A stretch of 64,000 nt of DNA from positions 1,984,001 through 2,048,000 of the forward strand of contig JBCAQO010000014.1 of assembly GCA_039111635.1 (NCBI GenBank), given 5' to 3'. The stretch comes from Heterobasidion occidentale. Taxonomy: Eukaryota > Basidiomycota > Agaricomycetes > Russulales > Bondarzewiaceae. Every line of letters starts with the position of its first letter. The stretch's first letter is position 1. Below, piece by piece: positions 44,340 to 57,649 of this stretch. The position numbers and the translations under genes were made by a program. The notes under the pieces were generated by a model that saw only the letters and a program-made list of their open reading frames with translations, made no database searches and was not told where the DNA came from.

Positions 44340-46978
44340 ATGTCCCAGTCGTACTTTTCTCAAACAAAACACTCTAATTTATCATCACCAGCGGAGACGC
44401 CGATGATGGGCGAATCGCAGCTCAAGGGTGCGCAGGAGGCGTATCTTGACCACAAGGACAGGTGAGTTATGTGTTGCATTCCCATCGTATTCCTCCCGTT
44501 GAGTTGGTGTTCGTCAGGCTGGTCAGTGCCATCGACTCTACAAAGTCGATCCTGGGCGAACTTCGCACTTTCAACAAGAACTCGTGGGTGGTCAGGTACC
44601 CTCAGCTCCGCGAGAACATCCAGGAGCCTGCGGTCCCTAACCGCCGAAAGGGCATGCGTCGCTCTCTCACTTTTGCCGACGACCCCTCCGCAGCGACCGA
44701 AGTCGTTGTCTCGCCTTCTCTCAAGCGAGCGGTGACGCTGGCCTCGATCGCTGATGCTCTCGAGGCAGAGGAGGAGCCCACCGAACAAGGCGGTGAGCGT
44801 CTCATTCCGGCATCCGAGTCGTCCGATTTCCACGTCTTCCGTCTCGACCTCAAGCTGGGTGCCCACGGTTCTTCCACTTCCCCCGCTGCCCTCGTCTCTC
44901 AGCTCGAAAAGTCATCCATCGCCAACCTGCTTGACGAACGCATTGCTGGGTCTATGAGCCACATTGATAAGCTCCGCGTTCGCGTCGAGGACACTTCCTC
45001 GAAGGTCCTTGTCACTGGAGACCTCAACGCGGGCAAGTCGACATTCGTCAATGCCCTTCTTGGCCGTGAGGTGATGCCCGTTGACCAGCAGCCATGCACA
45101 ACGGCGTTCTGTGAGGTCCACGATGCTGCGGAGAATGACGGTGTCGAGGAAGTGCATGTCGTCAAGGACGGCGCTTCTTACAACGCTCAGGACCAGTCGA
45201 CATTCACTGCGGAGCTCTCCGATTTGGAAAACATCATCTCGGAGAACGAAAACTCAGAGAAGATTCTGAAGCTGTATTTGCAGGACGCTCGGAACCCGGA
45301 CGACTCGCTATTGAACAACGGAATCGTAGACATCTCGTTGATCGACGCCCCGGGTCTCAACCGCGACAGCGTCAAGACGACGGCGTTGTTTGCCAGGCAG
45401 GAGGAGATCGACGTCGTGGTGTTCGTCGTCTCAGCAGAGAATCACTTCACGCTATCGGCGAAGGAGTTTTTGACGAACGCGAGCAAGGAAAAGGCTTACA
45501 TTTTCATCGTCGTGAACAAGTATGAACAGATCAGGGACAAGGCCAAGTGCCGACGACTTGTACTGGAGCAGATCAAAGAAATGAGCCCGAGGACGTACGA
45601 GGACGCAAAAGATCTGGTACACTTTGTCGACTCGGCCTCCGTCGTCAATTCAGCCTCCACAAGCGGTGCCTTCGACGACCTCGAAGCGTCGCTTCGCTCG
45701 TTCGTCCTTGTCAAGCGATCAAAGTCGAAGTTGAACCCGGCGTCGACGTACCTTTCTCATCTTCTCTCGGACGTCGACTTACTCGTTGGTGCCAACGCGA
45801 TCGTGGCGCAGGTTGAACTTAATCGCGCGAAGGAGGATCTCCTTAGGGCGCGTCCTGTCTTGGAGAAGATGCAGAATGGACGGGAAGCATTGGAGGACGG
45901 TCTTGAGGCTGTGGAAGAGCACGGAGCGACTACAACCCACTCGAAGACCAAGCAGATGCTGAACGATGCTCTTGAGAGGGTCGGACATGGTCTGCTTGCT
46001 GTTGAGAAACCGCTTGTAACCATGCCATCCTACCCCGGTCTGCTCGGTCTCTGGGACTACGCACGCGATGTCCGCAGGGCGCTCCTCGCCAGCCTTGACA
46101 TGGCGGTCAAGTTGGCCGAGGATGAGGCGCGTTTGACGACTACCACTGGCGTCGATAGTATATCGAAGCTCGGGGATGAACATCTTCCGGAGGGCGTCGA
46201 GCGCTCGCAGCGCGTGTTCATGCCAGAGGCTATGTTCTCGCTCCGTAGCCGCGCAGGCAGGAACAATCGCCGTAAGAGCCGCCGGTCTTCACTCGGGGGC
46301 GCGATCGTCGCAGGCGGTTATCTCGGGTTGGGTATTGGCCTCGCGCAGCGGGCAGACCTGCTCGAGCCAACGCTCCTGGATCTCTTCGACATCCATCACC
46401 AGTTCTCGGTGCACTTCGGCGACGGAAAGGAGGGAGGCGCCGATGGGGAGGAGACCGGCGCTAGTGCTCTCGGGGTTGTCTCTGTTGGCCTCAGCGCGCT
46501 TACTCTGGTTGGCGGTCAGACTCTTGGCGCACGCGGGCTCTTCGAGGGCATCGTGCGCATGTCAGACTTGGTGGGCAACGAGACTGCTCGGAAATGGGCG
46601 GCACCGGTCGTCGGCGCGTGCGTCCTCGGCCTCACGGCATATTTCATCCTCGAGCTGCCCAGCACCGTCCCGCGCACCATCGGACGGCGGATTCGGCGGT
46701 CGCTCACTAAGCCGGAGGAGGGGCAGGAGGCGAACGAAGAGGCGCTTTTCGTGAATGCACACGCTATGCGTGTGTCGCGCGAGACGCGCAAGGTGCTCAG
46801 GTTGGCAAGCTGGGATCTGAGAGAGCGGTTCCGGGCTGCTATGGAGGAGCGCGGGAAGGAGGTCAAGGGTGCGGAGGAGATGGAGAAGAAAGCAGGGACG
46901 GCCGTAGAGTGGTTCCATGAAGTCGAGAGGAGGACCAAGGAAGTGAGGCAACAGGCCGGACTGATCAGTCTGCCTTGA
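44340..46978 (+). CDS. FZO1: Mitofusin, mitochondrial outer-membrane fusion GTPase
   Basis: A dynamin-family GTPase that tethers and fuses mitochondrial outer membranes. The start MSQSYFSQTKHSNL was chosen because it gives the usual fungal Fzo1 N-terminus; a second in-frame Met pair lies 63 bases downstream. One 5' intron follows HKD, and the rest is a single exon. Motifs: YLDHKDRLVSAIDSTKSIL and NKNSWVVRYPQLRENIQEP (N-terminal helix); G1 TGDLNAGKSTFVNALL; G2 region QPCTTAFCEVHD; G3 LIDAPGLNRDS; G4 VVNKYEQ. A coiled coil follows around residues 460-500. Two hydrophobic segments near the C-terminus (GVVSVGLSALTLVGG and VVGACVLGLTAYFILEL) are followed by a heptad-like C-terminal helix. About 855 residues, normal length. 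No break. Confidence 0.94.
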
Positions 46979-48145
46979 GTCTGTGGGGTACAGATGATAT
47001 AGACATGTGCGTTATCCTTTGGCCTTGGAAGCGTTCACTCATGTTCAGCAGGTACTCTCTGCCGTAGCATGCCTCTTTCTCGTTTGATGGTATTGCTTGT
47101 TTCGTTCTGCCGTCCCCTTCATACTTTACTTCATCTTTCATTTTTGACGGAGTCGTGGCCACGCGTCACGCTCTAGAGCTCCTCCTTTACAGGCTCCGAC
47201 CCTCTTTCGACGCTCCTTCTTTGCCCTCTCTTCTCCTGTCTCTCCACCTCTTTTCCAGTTCCTCCGTCATGTCATGCCCCATTTTACGCTTTAAGGCTTC
47301 TGCCATGATCCGCAGATGTGTACGACTCCTTCGTAATCCAGATTCGTTGTCGGTAAGATGTTTTTTTATGCCTTATATGGTACTTGGATCAATCATGCAG
47401 GACCTGTACGTTGTGCGTGCTTTGTCTCCTTTCACGATAGGAGGGAATGTATCCGTGCTTGATTCCTGCAGAGACCAGCGTGCGCAGATGCAACAGTAGT
47501 GACTGCACTCGTACGTACTTGGAAATCCGATACTCGGCCCTCGTGAGTGCTGCCTCCGACTCCTCTGAACGCTGACCCTGTTCAATGTGAGTTTCTTCAG
47601 CACTCGATTTTTGAACGTTCTTGTTGACTTTCAGACTTGGAAGATTACTTGCCCATGTTCTGCATAATTATAAAGCGTAGGGCACACTGCTCCACCCCAC
47701 GAATTTATCTCATTCAGATCGGACAGTCCAGTGTACTCTCCTGGTCCCTACGCTCGATTGATGTAAGACCAGGTAATGTCAAGCTCTTCGTCATAAATGT
47801 CGATGTCTTGTATGTGAGAGGTTTTCAAAGTGTGAACCTCAACGGACTTGCGGCGGATGGAAGTAATTCCGCTTATGCTTCCGTGAGTTACGACCTCGAA
47901 ACAGCATCGAATCTTTCGGTGACGCGTCTGCATGTAGAATTTTCCCAGCTGCAGCCCATTGTGAAACCAACTATAGTTCCCACCTCGGTCTAAGTCCACA
48001 TTTTGAAACCATCCAGACGTGACCATCCAATACGTCCAGGCCGAAATCGCAAACATAAATGCTCATGCCCATGCGCCGTTAGTTCTCAGAGCTTCTTGGT
48101 TCTACACTCTTCACTCTTCCGCTCTGACAGTGTTTTGCCTCTGCA
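46979..48145. other. Intergenic region between FZO1 and the peroxidase
   Basis: A 114-codon plus-strand frame at 47155-47499 is leucine/serine-rich and probably chance in a C/T-rich 3' region. No gene is supported. A TATAAAG-like element occurs near 47670, but it is 475 bp from the peroxidase start. Confidence 0.4.
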
Positions 48146-49741
<1,596 letters not shown>

Positions 49742-51788
49742 GCTGCCTTCCGTTCGTATGTCAACGCATGTTGCTGAATCGCCCACAACACTGCAGCCCT
49801 CCATCTTAATATACTGTTCATCTCTCGATGGGATCCTTTTTTCTGCTGTTCTCCGGGTTTAGGAGATTGTGTTTAGCTATCTATTCATGCCGTTTTTTGC
49901 GAGACGATTAGTCTGAAGAATAACGATCATGGAAGCGCATATCTCCTGCAAGTCATGAGAATCTAAATTCACAGGGTTACCCCGCAATTTCGGCCCTGTA
50001 TCATACGTGCATAGCCCTTTGAGCTTCAGCAGTGGCAGAGTTCCAAACGAAGCGATATGTCAAGATCGACGTCTCTTAGCAGAGATGTGGGTGTACTGGG
50101 TGACAATGGTGATCGCGGTTCGCTCGCTGGGGTTGTTGGATAGGGAATTGTTTCCTGCGTGATCGTCCTGCACTCCGATGAGCAGGCGAGCTGATCGATT
50201 GTGTATGCTCTATACAGATTATGGAGATGGTGATGCTTTCAGCCCCAAGTCGAAATTTACGTACCGGCCTCTCTAGTGTCCTGTGTTAACGAATAGCGGG
50301 AGATGGCCCAAAATATGGTGAGAGCTGCCAAAAAGCACACTGGACAGCCTTGAGTGATGTAGACAGCAATGCTCAGAATCTACTACACACGGAGAGCGAA
50401 ACCGATTCCAATTGCTGGTCGCCATGTTATTTGTCGAGATGGCAGTTTGGATGTGGCGTTGTCCGCAACGGATGCCGCCGTCGCCGTTGAAAAGGCAGGA
50501 GCCATCTGAGTGTCTACGAGGTCAATGAAGTTGCAAGACCTCGAGCTCGAGCAACGAAGTTTTATGCTTACCACCGTATTTTTATTTTGCATATCGCCGA
50601 AGACAATGCAATATCCCGTACCCCAACACCTGGCGGTATGAATTAAGAATCACGGCGCCCGCGTTTCCGCACCATTCCGACTGCATTAAAGTAGAGGAAG
50701 CGCTATACTTTCCCCACACCTGCTTCATAGCGGTATCCGTCTGTTTGAATGTAGACGCTATGTCCTAGTAATTTCACAGCTTGCGAAGCTCCAAGGACAT
50801 GTTGAGACTTTGTAATGGAAGGAAAGAGCCACAATGTTATTCGGAAGGTCACATACCTGTAGCTCATCATAGCATTTGGGTACACATCAGATCATCTCCA
50901 CCTGTAGGCTACAGAGACCATCAGATACCGCGATGGTTCAAAGTAAGTCTGCTGCAGCAACTATATTGATTTTAGATTTGAGAAGTTAATATGTTGCGGC
51001 ATTTAGGTTGGAAAAGCAAAGATGGAAGAAAAGAGGCAACTTGAAGGCTTGAGGCCTTCAACGTTCAACGTTCAACACCAGAGTACGGGGCGTGAGTGAG
51101 TGATCACGTGATTTTCGACAGATACCGGTACAAGAAGTGTACAAGAACGCTTCCTTTTTAAGGATATGTAACATGGATGTCATCTCACCCGAGCACGCAT
51201 ACCATCCCCTCCAATACTGCCGGAAGACTATTGACAGGATAGCTGGAGCGCCGGGGAGAACACTTGTGTAAGGGCAGAAGATAACGCTGAGATGATGAGG
51301 GTAAAGTCAAGCTAAGAAAGAAGGCGGTGATGATGGGCTAGATCTGGGTTCCGTGTACGGCGAGGGGTTGCAAAGTGAGCTACAAGTGATCATGGACGAG
51401 AATGGAGTACATGCTGCTCAGCCTGGAAGGTATGGAGATATGAAGGACGGCTAGAGATGGATTATGGAGTTACAGATGAGGGTTGAATGTTGGCAGAGAT
51501 ACGGTGAGGCATGCGGATCATATGTTTCACGCGGTTCATGACTGTTTTGTTCGCACGCGGCTTAATGACCTTACTCTATTCTACAGACGCCCAGACCCTT
51601 TTGATGTCCTGACTGCTTTATACGTGCCAGTGGAGAACTCATTATCAGCAATTCGCGTCCTGTCTTCCTGTCAGATGCACGACGGTGTCAGGCAGTCAGA
51701 TTCTCCTCGTTATCAGCTGATGCTGGCGCTTGGCTATATGAGCTCGACGTATTTAACCAATCAAGGCATCTGAGGAGCACCACATACC
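49742..51788. other. Intergenic region between peroxidase and terpene synthase
   Basis: No supportable gene in 2 kb. Small open frames at 50383-50592 (minus) and 51483-51773 (plus) lack domains; the latter lies where the terpene synthase promoter should be. A palindrome-like GGCTTGAGGCC and repeated CAACGTT units lie near 51048-51075. Confidence 0.4.
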
Positions 51789-53080
51789 ATGCCCGCCCCC
51801 CAGACGTATGTTCTCCCAGATACCCTACGAAACTGGCCGTGGAAGCCCAGCATCAACCCGCACTATCGTGCCACTCAGGCTGAGTCCGTAGCTTGGTTTG
51901 AGAGTTTGAAGCCCCTCAGCCTGCTGGCGCAGATTGCTTTCAACAAGTGCGACTATAGTGCGCAAACCTTCATCACGTACGCTCTGGCAAACTTGACAGT
52001 CGATTCGGGCAGGTCTATTTTGTGCTCTGGTTTATCCGACTTCCAATCATTGTCGGTCGTGCATTCCGTATATCTCGTAGTTGTGCTGATTGTCTTGTTG
52101 CGATCCTCAGTCAACCTTCGCAGCTTCTGTGATCTCATGCAGTGTTTTTTCTTGCTTGACGACTGCACAGATGAATGCGACAAGGTTGGGGCTCAGATGC
52201 TTTGCGATGCTACCATGGATGCTATAATGAAGCCAGAAAAGCCCCGCCCTGATGGAGAGCATGTTGTAGGGGAGATGGCTCGGCAGTAAGTCTATACAAA
52301 ACACTAGCAGGAGTCTTCACTCACACATAACTGCTTCAGGTTCTAGCAGCGCATCTCTCATTCGTCTTCCAAATCTGCCCGTGAACGCTTCATCGAGGCC
52401 TGGCGCATGTATATTGCCACAGTCGTCGTACAGGCAGACCGCCACTCGTCTGCGTACATCTGCACCATTGAGGACTACATGGTGGCCCGCCGCCACAATA
52501 TCGGCATATTGCCTTGCTATGTACTGATCGAGATCTCTCTGGGGCTGGATATCCCGCACGAGGTCATGCAGCATCCTGCCATTGTCTCTATTCACAAGGA
52601 CACCTCAGACATGGTAATTCTTGCCAACGTCAGTCTACTCAGCTAGTTCTAAGACTGTTCTTTGCTCACTTGTCCTGTGCAATCAGGATATGTGTTCATA
52701 CAAGAAGGAAGCACGGAACGGGGACTCGTCTTACAATGTCATAACCGTGGTCATGGTTCACAACGATACAGACTTTGCAGGCGCCATGCAATGGATCTCA
52801 GACCGCCACGACGAGGTCGTCGACTCCTTCTTGAAGATCAAGGAGGATGCCATGAATCACCGCAATGGCATCCCATCGTGGGGCGAAGACATTGATCGGC
52901 AGGTTGCTCTTTACATTGACGGTATAGGTTAGGATCACTCAGTACACGGAGAAGTCATGTCCTGACTGCATCATAGGGAAATGGATTCGGGGTCATGACG
53001 AGTGAAATTTCCAGTCCGGAAGGTACTTCGGTGATGAGGGGCTGGAGGTCCAGAAGTCACGCGTCGTCGTCGTCGCGTGA
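51789..53080 (+). pseudogene. Sesquiterpene synthase (class I terpene cyclase) with two nonsense codons
   Basis: Recognisable agaricomycete sesquiterpene synthase that would cyclise farnesyl diphosphate. MPAPQTYVLPDTLRNWPWKP and NPHYRATQAESVAWFESL form the N-terminus. The Asp-rich motif is DDCTDE, the NSE triad NDMCSYKKE, the effector region RRHNIGILPCYVLIE, and the C-terminal segment VALYIDGIGKWIRGHDE. With canonical introns the frame meets TAG at 52344-52346 (R-Q-F-stop-Q-R-I where homologs have Trp). It meets TGA at 53003-53005 (H-D-E-stop-N-F where homologs have Trp). The second stop removes the conserved RY pair still encoded in SGRYFGDEGLEVQKS up to 53080. Both stops arise from TGG by one G-to-A change. 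The metal-binding motifs are intact, so the inactivation looks recent. Confidence 0.82.
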
Positions 53081-53245
53081 ATGTAGGTGCGATCTTGCAT
53101 GTTGAGTAAGCTTCGAAGCAATTGGTAGCGTGTTCTGCAGCTCTCATAGTTGTATATTTACTTGATACGGTGGTGTGAAGACGCTCATCTAGTCTTTTAG
53201 GCTCGGAAGGCGGTTCATGGGCTGGCAGCACTGTGCGAAAAGCTG

Positions 53246-53283
53246 ATCAAAGTGACGTAGGGCCGCTTGGACCCTCAGATTGT
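53246..53283. repeat. 38-bp direct repeat, copy 1
   Basis: Starts ATCAAAGTGACGTAGGG. It differs from copy 2 at three positions by hand alignment and contains a TGACGTA core. Confidence 0.75.
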
Positions 53284-53588
53284 ACAGCTGCAACCTGATG
53301 ATGGGGGAGTACACGGAATATTATCGCATTGCGGCACTTGCAAGCTCTCGTAATAGGTTGCGATTCCTGTACAGTTTTGTTGATGCAAGAAGCATACGGC
53401 GGGGCTCCAAATTGATAGCCGGAACCGAGCTGAAGCGACATGCACCGAACCATCTCACCCAGCTTCCACCTCCTCCATGCTTTTGTTTCCTTTTCGACAT
53501 ATGTGTTCGAGGAGGTCATCACTAACATCTATTCCACGCGCTATGCACGTTGCACCTGCCTGCATTGGCATCAGAGCGCGTTTGGACC

Positions 53589-53626
53589 ATCAAAGTGACG
53601 TAGAGCCGCTTGGGCCCTCACATTGT
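53589..53626. repeat. 38-bp direct repeat, copy 2
   Basis: Starts ATCAAAGTGACGTAGAG and lies 343 bp after copy 1 in the same orientation. Confidence 0.75.
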
Positions 53627-54093
53627 TCGCCGTCCAGGGTCCTGTGGCAGCACGGCTTCGACTTTTCCACAACATGCGAATTATGTGCTAGATCTTTGCT
53701 CTTAAAGACGATCTAGCGACTGTCGAGGCTTCTCTATACCCAACATGACCTGTTCGTGAAGATTGAGCCCAAGGTCCTAACGGCCAAACGCAGGCATCCT
53801 ACGGAAATCTTAGTTTCTCTCTTCTGGGTCTCTCGTTTCTCAGCTGAGGAGACACCTTAGGGCAACACCTGGTCATTGCCTTATGACCACCCAGGTAGAA
53901 ATTAGCGACGCCCTCTTCGATGGGTCACAATATTCGGTTCTTCGTGGCTCGATCTTTGTGTGGCAAAGGCTCTGGTAACGCTTGGGCGAGCCACCGATCT
54001 GTTATGAAGTGTCGCGCGCGGGCCAGTCCATCGACAGTGGCGGTCAAAGCGATCGCGAAGGTGGCCGGCCTATGCGCCTCCAAGCGGCCAGGG

Positions 54094-54099
54094 TATAAG
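54094..54099 (+). promoter_or_regulatory. TATA-like element of the gene at 54182
   Basis: TATAAG lies 88 bp upstream of the ATG, followed by a C/T-rich leader. Confidence 0.4.
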
Positions 54100-54181
54100 T
54101 GTCGCGTCAGTCCTCGAACGTCCCTCCCCATCCCCCTCCACTTCCACTCGATCGGCGTCCCCGCTCTGCTCACCAATCAAT

Positions 54182-55500
54182 ATGCCTCCACGACACAGAC
54201 ACGCCTCCAGAAACCAGATGCAAATATACGACCTGCACGCGCCCCTGCCGCCGTACTCGTATTACAACATCCCTCTCGATCCGTACTCGGCCTCCGTTCC
54301 TCTATTCGGAATAACGCACCAGGCGCCCCCACCGGCGCCGGCCAACCTGATCGCCACGGCCCCGCCTTTCGTACCCCAATACCTCTCCGCGCCCGCGCCG
54401 CGCGCGCCACCGCCTCCGTCGACGATCTACTACTCGGGAGGCGACGGCGCGTACTTCGTGCCGCCCCTCGACGTCGACGAGCCGTGGCTCCCTTCTGAGA
54501 ACTTGTGGGACGACAACACCAGCTCCGCCCCCAGGGCTGCAGCCTACAACGCGATCGCCGCACAGGAAATGATCGTCTACCTCGACCAAGCCGCCGCCGC
54601 GCGAGGCAAAGACGGGGCGAGCCGCCTGCCCCACCTCGGGCCGACGCCCGTCACGCGCACATACGCGCAGCACCTCATCGACGCCATCGGCGCGCCGAAC
54701 GAGACGCGCTTCACCGACCACGCGCGGAACATCTCGACAATCCGCGATTGGACGCCGCCGCGCCTGCAGGACCTCGCGTTCTGCATCCTGTGGGAGGTCG
54801 TCACCGCGGCGCCGCCCGTCCCCCTATCCAAGCTCGCGAGCCTGACGTGCGTGGTCCGCACGGCGTTCTCGACCGCCGCCGATCCGGAGCCGTACACGGG
54901 GCACATCAGGCGCTATGCGATGGCGACGTTCGAGGGCTGGTGGAAGCGGGTACGCCGTGCCTTTCCTACTCGAGCTGCCGCGTGCCGCCGACCCCGCTGA
55001 CCCTTCTTGTCATCATCATCACTCTCCGTAGGACATGCCCGCCTCGGTCTTCCGCGTCGCTCCCACGGCACGTCGCGCACAGACCGAGCGCGCGCTGAAC
55101 CTCACTATCTACATGGGCCACCTCTACGCGGCTAGGTACCTGAGCGGCGCAGACCTCCTCGCCGCCGCGCGCACGCTCGTCGCGGGGGACCTCACGCACT
55201 TCGAGCAGCTCGCCGCGCTGCGCAACCTCCTGGCCTCCTCCGTCGCGGGCCTCTCGGGCGCGCCCGCCGCGGAGCAGGCCTCCATGAGGGCGATCATGCG
55301 CGAGGTCGCCGCCAAGGGCGCCGGCTTGCGCGAGGAGCAGAGCTTGAGGGGCGCGCGCGTCGAGAGCGCGGAGCTGCGCAAGCTCGTGGATGTGAGCGCG
55401 CGGCTCTTCTTGCTCGCCATAACCCGTTTTACTGACGATGCCGCAGGAGATACTCAGCCTGGGGCGCGCGGGCCTCGGTGCATTTTTCAGTGGCTTTTAG
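54182..55500 (+). CDS. Uncharacterised helical protein with a Pro-rich N-terminus
   Basis: I do not recognise this gene. The first exon starts MPPRHRHASRNQMQIYDLHA and carries a Pro/Tyr-rich, probably disordered region of about 100 residues. A helical domain follows (RAAAYNAIAAQEMIVYLDQA, AQHLIDAIGAPNETRFTDHA, PRLQDLAFCILWEVVTAA, SKLASLTCVVRTAFSTAA, YAMATFEGWWKR). The second exon begins DMPASVFRVAPTARRAQTE and continues with more helices (LAAARTLVAGDLTHFEQLAA). A short last exon reads EILSLGRAGLGAFFSGF. Both introns are canonical and the frames join cleanly, giving about 393 residues. No catalytic motif, signal peptide or membrane segment was seen. Codon use is strongly GC-ending, like the flanking housekeeping genes. 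Convergent with the prenyltransferase gene. Confidence 0.7.
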
Positions 55501-55706
55501 CCCATCGGGAGTCAGCGCGCCGCCGCCGCCGCTCCCTCCCCGGTCTACTGCATTCCCCCTTCCCGCCTTTTCATTATGACTCGATCGCTGCTGTTGTACT
55601 GTTATATCCATACCTGCCGCACGGAATACCACATCACATCTTTGCACTGACCCGTCCCGCCATCGCCTGTACCTGTGCCTGTGCCCCGCGCGCGTCTGAC
55701 CTCCAA

Positions 55707-57649
55707 TCACGATGCCCCAGCCTGTGCTCGCGCCTTGCCGCGCCCGCCCACGTGCTCCCGCGCCCAGCGCGCCGTGTCCTGCCGCGCGTTCAGCAGCGGG
55801 TCCAGCGGCGCGAGCGCCCACCGCGGGTCCGTGCCGCGCGCGGCGGGCTCCGCGCAGTAGATCGCGAGCATCGCCGAGGAGAGGTAGGTGTGGTACGGGT
55901 CTGCACGACCCGCAGACGCGCATACATGCACGCATCCGTCGAAAGCGGGTCAGTACACGAACACATAAACACATAAAGCGTGAGATGGGGACACGGAAAA
56001 GAAACACGTGAAGTCAGAAAAGAAAAGTCAGAAACGTCAGAAAAGCAAGACAAAGCGCTGATTCCCAGAAACGGTGACAGCCAGAGGCGGGCCCGCGCAC
56101 GCACCGGGATGCTCGCCCGGCGCCTTCGCGATCCCGCCGAACCGGAACTGGCAGCGCGCCACGAAGCGCGCGAGCGCGCGCGCGTCGACGAGCGCGTCCG
56201 CGCCGAGCACGCGCAGCGCGGCGCCACACCAGAAGCCGTAGCACGCGTCGGCGGCCTTGCCCGTGCGCCCGCAGAAGCCACCGTCGGCGCCCTGCTTCTG
56301 CACGAGCCACCGCACGGTGCGCGCGCGCTGGGCGGGCGGGAGGCGCGCGGCTGGTGTGGGCGGTTGCGGTGATGGCAGCGTGGGTGATGGTGACGATGGA
56401 GGTGGAGGCGCGAGGTGGATGCACGCGAGCGCGCAGTAGGTCGTGCCGCCTGCAAATCTGAGGTTAGTGGCGACGGCGGCGACGGATGCAACGAAGGGAC
56501 GAGCCTTGTGCTTCGCAGTGCGGCGCCTGGCCATATCCGCCCTCGAATGTCTGCGGTCGCGCGGGGGGGTCAGACCGTCCCTCCCGCTTGCGCCCTGGTC
56601 GCTGAGGAAGGAGGGGCGGCTCACCCTGCAGCGCGCGACGAACGCGAGCGCGCGGTCGAGGTCGACGCGCGTCCAGTCGTCGAGCATCGCGCAGATCGCG
56701 AACGCGCAGTAGCTCATGCGGAGGTCGGCGTCGTGCGCGCCGGGCGTCGTCGCGAAGCTGTGCGCGGCGAGCGGCGGTCAGCGAGTGCGAGGGTGCGAGC
56801 GAGCGCGGGACGGAACAGAGAGCGCTCTTGGCCGCCGCGTGCAGCCCTTAGGGGCCGACGCCGCGGAGAGGGGGCGCAGGTATAGGAGGGCGGGCAAACG
56901 GGCACTCACCTGCCGTCTGCGCCCTGGCACGCGCCGACGAACGTGGCGAGCCCCGCGCGGTCGAGCGGCGCAAAGTCGTCGCGGAGGATGGCGAGCGCCT
57001 GGAGCGCGGCGTAGGTCATGATGAGGTTCGGCGCCGAGCACGGGCCGTACTCGTCCTGGCGCGTGCGAGGTGCAGCCGCGTGCGTGCGTGCGTGCGTGCG
57101 CGACGCGTTGGGCGATGGGCGATGGGCGATGGGTGATGGGATGGGTGGGTGGAAAAGGAGAGGCTCAGGCATGCGAGAGGGGCAGAGGGAGACGCGCACG
57201 GACAGGTGGTAGGCTCGATGGCATCGACGGGGGCTCGTTGGTCGTCGCGAGCGGGCCTGGGCGGAACCCAGAGCCGTGCACTCCCGCTGCGAGTGGGGCG
57301 TGAGATCGCGCGCGGAGAAGGAGGAGGAGAGGCGACGCACTGGCTTGTTGCGCCCATATCCAGGCGCGCCAGCCCGCGCTGTCCGTCGGGCTGACCTTCT
57401 CGTCGACGAGGCCGTACAGGTCGAGTATCCCGAGGCAATAAAAGCCGACGGCCATCCTGCGCGCGTGTCAGCACCGCGGCGCGCGCCCGCGCTCCTACGT
57501 CTGCGCGTGCTCCCCGCCCCACGCACGTCGCGCACGCACCTGGAGGAGTCGAACTCGACGAGGCTGGCGGGCAGGCCCTGGAGGCATCTGTTGCTGTGGC
57601 CCGCGTGCCCGAGCCTGTTCAGCGCCGGGAGCCGGTCCGCGTCTGCCAT
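55707..57649 (-). CDS. CDC43: Geranylgeranyltransferase type I beta subunit
   Basis: The beta subunit of protein geranylgeranyltransferase I, which attaches C20 prenyl groups to CaaX proteins such as Rho GTPases. The start MADADRLPALNRLGHAGHSN is plausible but could lie upstream. Segments in order: FDSSRMAVGFYCLGILDLYG, YGPCSAPNLIMTYAALQAL, DADLRMSYCAFAICAMLDDW, TFEGGYGQAPHCEAQGGTTY, QKQGADGGFCGRTGKAADAC, then YGFWCGAALRVLG and DPYHTYLSSAMLAIY. The zinc ligands Asp and Cys (in KAADACYGFW) and His (PYHTYLS) are all present. The Pro-rich insert after ACIHLAPPPPSSPSP is unusual. Seven or so exons. It is called type I rather than farnesyl or Rab type from overall pattern; this needs alignment to confirm. 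Confidence 0.8.

Larger units (their letters stand above)
53081..54093. other. Intergenic region with a direct repeat pair
   Basis: No supportable gene. It contains two copies of a 38-bp sequence at 53246-53283 and 53589-53626. Confidence 0.5.

Noticed and set aside
46176..46754. A 192-codon plus-strand frame inside FZO1
   Set aside because: It is an alternative-frame shadow of the mitofusin coding sequence, with no independent support.
47155..47499. A 114-codon plus-strand frame after FZO1
   Set aside because: Leu/Ser-rich translation of pyrimidine-rich DNA typical of a 3' untranslated region; no homology signal.
51483..51773. A 96-codon plus-strand frame just upstream of the terpene synthase
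   Set aside because: It has no domain and ends only 15 bases before the terpene synthase ATG, where the promoter and leader should be.
55790..56491. A 233-codon minus-strand open frame
   Set aside because: It is a frame-shifted reading across prenyltransferase exons and introns; the in-frame exons give the zinc ligands and the family pattern.
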